Of a DNA stretch of 6,168 nt, positions 1-6,021 are shown in pieces. Position numbers and translations under genes: made by a program. The notes beneath the pieces were generated by a model. It ran no database searches. It had not been told where the DNA came from and saw only the letters and a program-made list of their open reading frames with translations. Source of the DNA: Candidatus Aminicenantota bacterium (lineage in GTDB: Bacteria > Acidobacteriota > Aminicenantia > UBA2199); NCBI GenBank assembly GCA_023137075.1, contig JAGLQA010000327.1, forward strand, positions 1 to 6,168, in the 5' to 3' direction. The first letter of the stretch is position 1. The number at the start of each line of letters is the position of its first letter.

Positions 1-8
1 ATTTACAC

Positions 9-36
9 CTGCCTGTGCGGGCACGCAGACAGGCGG
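9..36. repeat. Imperfect GC-rich palindrome, possibly a dispersed repeat
   Basis: GCCTG (11-15) pairs with CAGGC (30-34), and TGCG (16-19) pairs with CGCA (24-27), with a GGCA loop and a two-base GA bulge on the 3' side. C9-G36 and a T10-G35 wobble extend the stem. No T-run follows on the plus strand, so it is not a typical intrinsic terminator. It is much more GC-rich than the AT-rich 130 bases after it. It resembles the short REP-like palindromes scattered between genes in many bacterial genomes, but only one copy is visible here, so the repeat status is inferred. Confidence 0.4.
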
Positions 37-123
37 ATAGACACGGAGAGGTAGCATTCGTATGCTTGACAAAATATTTTTTCCGAACAAAAGAATGTAT
101 CCCGGCTTAATTTGTGATAAAAT

Positions 124-129
124 TATAAT
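124..129 (+). promoter_or_regulatory. Candidate -10 element (TATAAT) for the M16 operon
   Basis: A perfect TATAAT lies in an AT-rich stretch about 65 bases upstream of the first M16 gene. No good -35 hexamer sits 16-18 bases upstream (that position reads about CCCGGC). A perfect TTGACA does occur at 66-71, but it is too far away to pair with this -10, and no good -10 lies 17 bases after it. The call rests on the hexamer and its position before the operon. Confidence 0.35.
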
Positions 130-141
130 CTCGAAAATCTA

Positions 142-164
142 AAAGCCTTTCGCTTTATTTTTTT
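142..164 (+). terminator. Small hairpin with T7 tail in the leader of the M16 operon
   Basis: AAAGC (142-146) pairs with GCTTT (152-156) around a five-base CTTTC loop, and A then seven T (158-164) follow. The stem is short and only two pairs are G-C, so it is a weak intrinsic terminator at best. It could end transcription from a gene left of the window, or it could lie in the 5' leader if the TATAAT at 124-129 is the promoter. Confidence 0.3.
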
Positions 165-182
165 GGCTAACAAATTGGAATT

Positions 183-188
183 AGGAGG
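183..188 (+). promoter_or_regulatory. Ribosome binding site of the first M16 gene
   Basis: AGGAGG lies five bases before the ATG at 194. It is a full anti-16S match at good spacing, and it fixes the start directly before a signal peptide. Confidence 0.85.
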
Positions 189-193
189 ATTTA

Positions 194-1690
194 ATGAAAA
201 AATGTCTCTATTTTTTTGTTTTCCTGGTGATATTCAGCTTACTGGTGTCGGCAGGTTATGATTTTAGTAACATTAAAGAAAAAATAAGTACCTTTACGTT
301 GGTCAACGGTTTGAAATTTATCCTGCTTGAGGATCATTCCGTACCGATTGTTTCTTTTGTGACCTATGTGAACGTGGGGGGCAGCGACGAACGAATCGGG
401 ATTTACGGTATATCCCATTTTTTAGAACACATGGCCTTTAAGGGAACATCCGAAATCGGCACCACCGATTTTAAAAAGGAAAAGAAAATTTTAACAAAAA
501 TGGACGCGGTCTTCGATAAAATCCTGGCTGAAAGAGACAGCCTTAACCCGGATGAAGAAAAGTTGAAAAAGTATAATGAAGAACTCGAGAAATTAAAAGA
601 AGAAGCAGCCAGATACGTGGACCCCAACGATTTCGACTCTATTTTAAAAAGACACGGGGCAGTCGGAATAAACGCGGGCACGAGTAAGGATGCCACGATG
701 TACTTTCTCAGTCTTCCGTCAAATAAGATCGAGTTGTGGGCCTATCTTGAATCGTCGCGGTTTACCGACCCGGTTTTCAGGGAGTTTTTCAAGGAGAGAG
801 GCGTTATAAAGGAAGAACGACGGACACGAACAGAGAACAATCCCTTCGGAAAGTTATTCGAAGAATTGCTCTCCCTGGCCTTTAAAGACCATCCCTACCG
901 GGTAAACGGAATCGGCCCCATGAGCAATATCGAACACATCTCACGAAAAGATATGACGGCTTATTTTAGAGCCAATTATACGGCTGAAAATATGGTAATC
1001 GGCGTGACCGGTGATGTCTACCCGCAGCAGTTAAAAAAATTGGCCCGGGACTATTTCTCTAAGATACCGGCAGGTAGAAAAAAACCGCGGGTTTTCACCG
1101 TTGAGCCGAAACAATTGGGCGAAAAAACCATCACGATTTTCGAGGACTCCCAACCCGCATTGGCCCTCGTCTACCACTGCCCATCCGTTTTGCATGAAGA
1201 TTTTGTGAAATTTTCCCTTTTAGATAACATCCTGACTGCCGGGAGAAGTTCCCGGTTAAATAAAAAAATGGTTATCACGGACAAATCGGCTCTCGGGGTG
1301 ATCTCCCTTGCCGGTATACCGGGGGATAAATATCCCGGTCTTTACTTGATATTTACCCTGCCCAACATGGAACATACAAATAAAGAACTGCTCAGGGTTA
1401 TCGATGAAGAGATTGAAAAAATACAAAATGAATCCGTCAGCGAAGATGAACTGAAATCCGCGAAGACCCGGATAAAGGCAGGGATATTAAGCGGCATGAA
1501 ATCGAATCGGGGTTTATTGATGGGATTATTAAACGCCGAAGTAAAATCAGGTTCCTGGGAAAAGGCTTTCGATGATCTGAATGAAATTGAAAAGGTGACG
1601 ACAGAAGATATAAGGGAATTAGTGAAGCAATATCTCAACAAGGACAACCGTTCGATTGCCCGGTTGGAAAAAAAGGAGGTGAAAAAATGA
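194..1690 (+). CDS. Exported M16 family zinc metallopeptidase, catalytic subunit
   Basis: This 498-residue protein is an M16 (pitrilysin/insulinase/mitochondrial-processing-peptidase type) zinc peptidase. Residues 1-20 look like a Sec signal peptide (MKK, a hydrophobic core, then VSA before Gly21), so it should act in the periplasm or at the envelope. The inverted zinc motif HFLEH is at 75-79: His75 and His79 are ligands and Glu78 is the catalytic base. The third ligand is probably Glu208 in ERGVIKEE (201-208), by alignment with the pitrilysin E(x6)E pattern. A charged, Lys/Glu-rich, probably coiled-coil insert at about 93-150 separates the HFLEH motif from INAGTSKD (159-166); in ordinary M16 proteins this gap is about 50 residues shorter. 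The second M16 domain spans about 250-490. At the positions where the partner has its R/Y pair, this protein has Val360 and about Val369. It overlaps the next gene by ATGA, so the two are probably made together as a heterodimer. The substrate is unknown. Confidence 0.9.
   Translation: MKKCLYFFVFLVIFSLLVSAGYDFSNIKEKISTFTLVNGLKFILLEDHSVPIVSFVTYVNVGGSDERIGIYGISHFLEHMAFKGTSEIGTTDFKKEKKILTKMDAVFDKILAERDSLNPDEEKLKKYNEELEKLKEEAARYVDPNDFDSILKRHGAVGINAGTSKDATMYFLSLPSNKIELWAYLESSRFTDPVFREFFKERGVIKEERRTRTENNPFGKLFEELLSLAFKDHPYRVNGIGPMSNIEHISRKDMTAYFRANYTAENMVIGVTGDVYPQQLKKLARDYFSKIPAGRKKPRVFTVEPKQLGEKTITIFEDSQPALALVYHCPSVLHEDFVKFSLLDNILTAGRSSRLNKKMVITDKSALGVISLAGIPGDKYPGLYLIFTLPNMEHTNKELLRVIDEEIEKIQNESVSEDELKSAKTRIKAGILSGMKSNRGLLMGLLNAEVKSGSWEKAFDDLNEIEKVTTEDIRELVKQYLNKDNRSIARLEKKEVKK
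1673..1680 (+). promoter_or_regulatory. Ribosome binding site of the second M16 gene
   Basis: AAGGAGGT inside the last codons of the first M16 gene lies six bases before the ATG at 1687. It supports that start and, with the ATGA overlap, translational coupling of the two subunits. Confidence 0.85.
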
Positions 1691-3822
1691 AGCAGGTGTC
1701 TCTTTCGAAGTATTTTATAGTTGCAGCGGTGCTGGTTAGCCTGTCATTTAGTCCGGGTTTTGCGGCAAAAAAGAAACGTTTAGACCAGATCAAATTTCCC
1801 GAATTAAATACCTTCGACCTCCCGGAAATCAAAAAAACGCAAACGGGCAACGGTATAAAATTGCGGCTTATCAAAGATGAGAAGCTGCCTTTAGTCGACC
1901 TTAAAATCCTAATCAGAGGCGGTGACGCCTATGATCCCACCGCAAAGGCGGGTTTGGCGGTAGTAACGGCCCAACTTTTGCGCATAGGCGGTACCAGGGA
2001 TTTACAACCGGACCAATTAGATCAAAGGATTGACGCTAACGGTATTTCCATTAACATCGGCAGCAATATTGATTTTTTCACCATTTCCCTTTCCTGTTTA
2101 CAGGAGAATTTTTCCGAAGCGGTTTCGATTCTTTCGCAGATGCTGCTGTATCCGGCCTTTGACAAAGAAAAACTGGAAGAGATAAAAACACAGTTTAACA
2201 GCGCTATTTCCCGGAGAAACGACGATCCCGGCAGCATAAACAACAGGGAATTCAATACCCTGATTTACGGTAAAGACTCCCCTTTTGCTGCTGTCATCGA
2301 ATATAAACACATCGACAATATAACCATGGCCGATATCGTCGGCTTTTATAAACGGTTTTTTGCCCCGGACAATATGCTGACCGGGATTGTGTCGCCCCTT
2401 GAAATGGCCGAAGTAAAAGAGGTTTTCGAAAAACATTTCGGCTCCTGGACGAATACAGCCCGCATCCCGCCCTACCCGGTTGTCAAACAGCAGATGCACG
2501 ATTTTAAAGTCGGCTTTGCCGAAAAGTCGAACCTGAACCAGAGTTATCTCTCCATCGGTCATTTGGGAATGCAAGAGGACATCCGGGATTTCAAAGAAAA
2601 GGCAAAGATCATGGTGTTCAACTCCATTTTTTCCGCAGGATTTTCGTCACGCTTGATGAGCCGGGTGAGAGTAAAGATGGGCTTAACCTACCGGATCGGA
2701 GGCGGAATAGACACCGAAATCCTCTACCCTGGATCCACTTCTTTTTCCACCTTCACCAAATCGGAAAGCACCATGGACGCGGTCAAGGCCATATTTGACG
2801 AGATAAATATTATTCGCAAGGAGAAGGTAGCGGAAAAGGAGTTGAAGGATGCCAAAGATTATTTTTTAAACTCCTTTGTTTTCCGGTTCAGTTCCCCGGA
2901 ACAAATTCTATCCAACGCGCTTACAAGTGAATTTTACGGCATTGCCGAGGATTTCCGGAAGAACCTGGTCGAGAGTATAAAGGCTGTGACGGCAGCTGAT
3001 ATCCTGGAAACGGCCGACAAATATCTTCAACCTGACAAGATGATTGTGTTTATCCTTGGGAAAGAAGAAGATATCCGGGGAAACCTGTCCGACTTAGGCA
3101 AGGTAAAAAAAATCGATATATCGATCCCGCCGCCGGCGCAAGAAAAAATCCCCGCTCCCACAGGGGAAAATTTGGCAAAAGGTCGCCGGATTATAAATAC
3201 CCTGATAAAAGGAAGCTACCGGGGCTATAAACAGGTAAAATCCCTCGAAGTACTGGCCGATACCAAAATGACCATATCCGGCAGGACGCTGCCTGTGGGG
3301 GTGAAAAGCATTTCCCTCTACCCTGACAAATACTACAATGAGATGTCGGTCATGGGGATGAAGGTCGAAGTTATTGTTAACGGTGACAAAGGTGTGATGC
3401 GGCAGATGGGCCGGGAACGGCCGTTACCGCAGGAGGACATCGCTGAAAACCGGTTCGGCGACCTCTTTTTTATTTTAAATACGGAAGGGTCCACCGAATA
3501 CCAGTACTTAAAAGAGACCGAAATCGATGGGAACATTTACGAAGTGATCTACCTCTTTGATGCAAAAAAAAACTGGCTCAAACTTTTCGTCAATAAAAAA
3601 ACCGGCTTGATCGAGATCGAAGAAAAAATGTCGAAACTGCCCGGTATAAGCGGTATTGCCCGGGAAGTGAAGTCGGACTTTAGAACTGTTGCCGGTATTC
3701 CCTTTGCATACAAATCGAAAACCTATGTGAAAGGCAAAAAGGTCGGTGAAACGACTATTAAAAGGATAAAGGTCAATCCCCCGGTAGACGCCTCCATCTT
3801 CCACTTAGAAAAAAAGGAATAA
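1687..3822 (+). CDS. Exported M16-like subunit without zinc site, fused to a LolA-like domain
   Basis: This 711-residue protein has a signal peptide (about 1-27, hydrophobic core then GFAA before KKK), two M16 domains (about 45-260 and 265-475), a Pro-rich linker (480-492, with PPP and two PAP-like turns) and a C-terminal domain (about 500-711). The zinc motif is gone: the HxxEH position reads V92-V-T-A95-Q96, so it cannot be an M16 zinc peptidase alone. It keeps the substrate-binding R/Y pair typical of the partner subunit of two-chain M16B enzymes: Arg328 and Tyr335 in the stretch ending GLTY. The C-terminal domain has alternating beta-strand patterns, KYYNEM, VNGDKGVM and a final strand before NPPVDASIF, which look like the LolA / outer-membrane lipoprotein-sorting fold; this call is by pattern only. 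With the upstream HFLEH subunit it probably forms a heterodimeric periplasmic protease, and the extra domain may bind lipid, lipoprotein or substrate. The gene overlaps its partner by four bases. Confidence 0.85.
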   Translation: MKQVSLSKYFIVAAVLVSLSFSPGFAAKKKRLDQIKFPELNTFDLPEIKKTQTGNGIKLRLIKDEKLPLVDLKILIRGGDAYDPTAKAGLAVVTAQLLRIGGTRDLQPDQLDQRIDANGISINIGSNIDFFTISLSCLQENFSEAVSILSQMLLYPAFDKEKLEEIKTQFNSAISRRNDDPGSINNREFNTLIYGKDSPFAAVIEYKHIDNITMADIVGFYKRFFAPDNMLTGIVSPLEMAEVKEVFEKHFGSWTNTARIPPYPVVKQQMHDFKVGFAEKSNLNQSYLSIGHLGMQEDIRDFKEKAKIMVFNSIFSAGFSSRLMSRVRVKMGLTYRIGGGIDTEILYPGSTSFSTFTKSESTMDAVKAIFDEINIIRKEKVAEKELKDAKDYFLNSFVFRFSSPEQILSNALTSEFYGIAEDFRKNLVESIKAVTAADILETADKYLQPDKMIVFILGKEEDIRGNLSDLGKVKKIDISIPPPAQEKIPAPTGENLAKGRRIINTLIKGSYRGYKQVKSLEVLADTKMTISGRTLPVGVKSISLYPDKYYNEMSVMGMKVEVIVNGDKGVMRQMGRERPLPQEDIAENRFGDLFFILNTEGSTEYQYLKETEIDGNIYEVIYLFDAKKNWLKLFVNKKTGLIEIEEKMSKLPGISGIAREVKSDFRTVAGIPFAYKSKTYVKGKKVGETTIKRIKVNPPVDASIFHLEKKE

Positions 3823-3833
3823 TCCCGACTTTT

Positions 3834-3872
3834 CTCCGCAGCAGCAGTCAAATGTTTTACGCCGGAGTTTTT
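3834..3872 (+). terminator. Weak candidate terminator of the M16 operon
   Basis: CTCCG (3834-3838) can pair with CGGAG (3863-3867) around a 24-base loop, followed by TTTTT (3868-3872). It sits 12 bases after the M16 operon stop codon, in the gap facing the convergent antiporter gene. The stem is only five pairs and the loop is long, so termination is probably leaky if it works at all. Confidence 0.25.
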
Positions 3873-3873
3873 G

Positions 3874-5115
3874 TTATGACGTTTCCGAATCGATTTTTTT
3901 GATCCTGGTTTTGTAAATAAAAACCTTTACCGAACTTAATATGATGGTGGCGGTGATGACAAAATAAACAATGTCGATGATGATTTGGTCTTTGATAACG
4001 CCTTTCTCTACCGCAGTAAGGATAATAGCTGCCGGGGCTATCCCCCTGGCAAAAAGAGAGTTGATCAATACTCGCTCGATTTTTTCATAACCTTTGGTCA
4101 AACAGGAGACCAGGCTCCTTAAAAGCATTATGCTGAGCGCAATGGCCGTGCCCAACAATACCGCCTTGAGGTTGCGAACATTGAGCAGCAGCCCGATGTA
4201 AACAAAGAAAAAGGTTTTTAGGAAAAAAGCGATCTCCCTGTAAAACATCTTTTCTCTTTTGGAGACTATCGCTTTCTGTTCTTTTCGTTCTTCGGGAGTC
4301 ATTAGGGTTTTTTTTCGGGGATGCATGATCTTTTTACCGATAAAGACCAATGTTTTAGAGTTCGTCAACACAATACCGAAAATTAGGGCAGCAATCGCCC
4401 CGTTCCCCCCGAGATATTCGGTCAAAAAATAGACCAGCATCACATGGGCAATGGTCATAAAATAATTTTTGTCACCAATGGCTTTTTTCTCGAAAAATAT
4501 CCACAAATACCCGGCAAGTACGGCAATGATGCCGGCGATGGAGAAGAGGGCCGCGACCTGGGACAGCACGCTCTTTATCTCTATCGCTTTCATGATTTGG
4601 AGTTCTATCATGGTGATGGCAAAAACGATAGAGATAACATCCGTCAGGGCGGACTCTAATGTTAATACCGAATATAGTTTCTTTTTTATTTTCAATTGCC
4701 CGATTATGGGTATAATAAAAGCCGACGACACGCCTCCCAGCGCAAAACCCAACATTAAGGCATTCATGATGTCCCAGGTCACCAGGAAAAACAGCCCGGA
4801 TACCGCGATGGAGGACAGTAAAAAACTAAAAATGCCTATCGAGAAACCGGAACCAATCCCCTGGGCTAAGGATTTTAGGTCGATGGATAATGCGCCGTTA
4901 AACAACAGGAAAAGCAGCGTAAACGTGGTAAATAACGGGGCAATGTCGCCTAAGGATTCGGGTTTTATATAGTTTAAGACATTGGGGCCGAGAAGGAATC
5001 CCAGGATAATCAGGAAAAGGGTATCCGGGATACCTCTCTTCTCAAATATCCATTCGGCAATGTAGCCGAAAAGGATAATCAATGAAACAATTAATAATAT
5101 GTTCTCAACTTTCAT
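3874..5115 (-). CDS. Cation:proton antiporter, CPA (NhaP/KefB-like) family
   Basis: This 413-residue integral membrane protein has about 12-13 hydrophobic segments spread through residues 5-400, the pattern of Na+/H+ exchangers of the CPA1/CPA2 superfamily. It should swap Na+ or K+ for H+ across the inner membrane, for pH and ion balance. The ion-site helix reads ESALTDVIS (154-162): Glu154, then Thr158-Asp159. CPA1 exchangers usually have Asn-Asp here and electrogenic CPA2 exchangers have Asp-Asp; Thr-Asp suggests an electroneutral enzyme with one carboxylate, which is inference. Arg357 in FARGIAPA is the conserved Arg of a late helix. A charged cytoplasmic loop (about 260-295) splits the halves. 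There is no RCK/TrkA-N or universal-stress domain; the protein ends in a short charged tail at residue 413. The start is the ATG at 5115; no Shine-Dalgarno is visible. It begins 29 bases after the phosphatidyltransferase gene. The transported ion cannot be told from sequence. Confidence 0.85.
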   Translation of the reverse strand: MKVENILLIVSLIILFGYIAEWIFEKRGIPDTLFLIILGFLLGPNVLNYIKPESLGDIAPLFTTFTLLFLLFNGALSIDLKSLAQGIGSGFSIGIFSFLLSSIAVSGLFFLVTWDIMNALMLGFALGGVSSAFIIPIIGQLKIKKKLYSVLTLESALTDVISIVFAITMIELQIMKAIEIKSVLSQVAALFSIAGIIAVLAGYLWIFFEKKAIGDKNYFMTIAHVMLVYFLTEYLGGNGAIAALIFGIVLTNSKTLVFIGKKIMHPRKKTLMTPEERKEQKAIVSKREKMFYREIAFFLKTFFFVYIGLLLNVRNLKAVLLGTAIALSIMLLRSLVSCLTKGYEKIERVLINSLFARGIAPAAIILTAVEKGVIKDQIIIDIVYFVITATIILSSVKVFIYKTRIKKIDSETS

Positions 5116-5125
5116 CGTACATTGT

Positions 5126-5131
5126 AATATA
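5126..5131 (-). promoter_or_regulatory. Candidate -10 element just upstream of the antiporter
   Basis: Read on the minus strand, TATATT ends about 10 bases before the antiporter ATG at 5115. No matching -35 is seen; the site about 17 bases upstream falls in the CCGG-rich hairpin. If it is used, transcription would start almost at the ATG, which would fit the missing Shine-Dalgarno. The region is AT-rich, so a chance match is quite possible. Confidence 0.2.
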
Positions 5132-5144
5132 ATTGCCGTGGGAT

Positions 5145-6017
5145 TTAGCCGGTGGTTTTTCCGGCTATTTTTTTGTTCGTCCTGATCTGGAAAATCAAAA
5201 GCACAAACATCCAGATGTTGCCCGCGATCAGCGAATAATAGAAGATAATGACCGGTCTGAACAAAATGGCGGAGATAATCATAACGGCAACATAGGTGGG
5301 GGACGCGAGCCAGCCCCAGAGAAAAATTAATAACCGGTTAGCGCGATAATAGGTGTCCGGGTCGTAGGCGATTTTTTCTTTTTTTTTGATGAGTTGAATT
5401 TGGGAATATCCTAAGTAAACCCAGATAACCAGCTTTGAAAAATATCTTCCCTTTTCCCGGTTCAGTTCTTTCAACTCAGCCCTGAATCGCTCCCTGTCCG
5501 CCTGGGTCGAGTTGACGATATTGAGGGCATGGGCCATAAACTCACTCCGGTAATAATCAATAATGATATTGTGCACAATCATGCAGAACCCGGTAGCTGC
5601 GACCAGGATCCAGGGGGTTACGAGAAAATCAAAATTGGCGCGGTAGAGGCCAAGATTGAAACCGACAAACACAGCGGTGGTGGTGGTGTAATCGGCAAAG
5701 CCATCTATAATGCGCCCGATGAATGTTCCGTTTTTCTTTAGCCGCGCGATCATCCCGTCGCAGCAGTCAAAAATATGAGCCAGGGCGTAAAAAAGCCCCG
5801 CGTAAAGGAAGGAGGAAGGGGTTCCAAAGGCAAAGAAGAATCCACTAACGATACCTGTTAGTATCGCCATAATAGAGAGTTGGTTCGGCGTTACCGGCAG
5901 GTGGTAGATCAGTTTCACAATAATGAAGGCAATGGGTCTGAAGACAAACAGGTCCATCGTATCTTCAACCGATGCGTCTTTCAGCGATTCCTTAAATTCC
6001 TTAAATAATTTATGCAT
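5145..6017 (-). CDS. CDP-alcohol phosphatidyltransferase family protein
   Basis: This 290-residue membrane enzyme transfers a phospho-alcohol from a CDP-linked donor (such as CDP-diacylglycerol or a CDP-polyol) to an acceptor alcohol, releasing CMP. The full family signature is present: Asp84, Asp87-Gly88, Ala91-Arg92, Gly101, Asp105 and Asp109, with the exact family spacings. These aspartates bind the two metal ions and the donor. PVTPNQLSI (41-49) before the motif is the usual entry to the first core helix. About six or more hydrophobic segments follow, with a charged loop at about 171-190 that interrupts the membrane part. At 290 residues it is longer than PgsA or PssA types (about 180-250). 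The acceptor is not clear. The start chosen is the ATG at 6017, four bases after the dehydrogenase stop; a longer frame from a TTG at 6083 would overlap that gene by 62 bases and adds no conserved sequence. The Shine-Dalgarno is weak, so coupling to the dehydrogenase is likely. Confidence 0.85.
   Translation of the reverse strand: MHKLFKEFKESLKDASVEDTMDLFVFRPIAFIIVKLIYHLPVTPNQLSIMAILTGIVSGFFFAFGTPSSFLYAGLFYALAHIFDCCDGMIARLKKNGTFIGRIIDGFADYTTTTAVFVGFNLGLYRANFDFLVTPWILVAATGFCMIVHNIIIDYYRSEFMAHALNIVNSTQADRERFRAELKELNREKGRYFSKLVIWVYLGYSQIQLIKKKEKIAYDPDTYYRANRLLIFLWGWLASPTYVAVMIISAILFRPVIIFYYSLIAGNIWMFVLLIFQIRTNKKIAGKTTG
5146..5174 (+). terminator. Intrinsic terminator facing the plus direction, antisense to its neighbours
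   Basis: TAGCCGG (5146-5152) is a perfect seven-base inverted repeat of CCGGCTA (5161-5167), with an eight-base loop, and is followed directly by seven T (5168-5174). This is a good intrinsic terminator on the plus strand, yet both flanking genes are on the minus strand. On the minus strand the same hairpin overlaps the stop codon of the phosphatidyltransferase gene, and the T-run becomes an upstream A-run with no T-tail after the stem. It could end read-through or antisense transcripts coming from the M16 operon. Confidence 0.6.
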
Positions 6018-6021
6018 ATTG

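Noticed and set aside
1..54. Open stretch ending TAG at 52-54 that might be the tail of an upstream gene
   Set aside because: It is short, runs through the palindrome, and its translation shows nothing recognisable.
66..71. Perfect TTGACA as a -35 element
   Set aside because: No acceptable -10 lies 16-18 bases downstream (the site reads about AAAAGA), and it is too far from the TATAAT at 124-129 to pair with it.
2098..2574. 158-codon minus-strand open frame inside the second M16 gene
   Set aside because: It lies opposite a clear protein-coding gene, has no ribosome site or recognisable domain, and is explained as a shadow of the real frame.
3841..3852. GCAGCAGTCAAA also found at 5760-5771
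   Set aside because: A single 12-base match, one copy in an intergenic gap and one in coding sequence, with no further similarity around it. Chance is sufficient.
4469..4972. 167-codon plus-strand open frame opposite the antiporter
   Set aside because: The opposite strand encodes a convincing multi-helix antiporter with its ion-site motif. The plus frame shows no domain or start signal.
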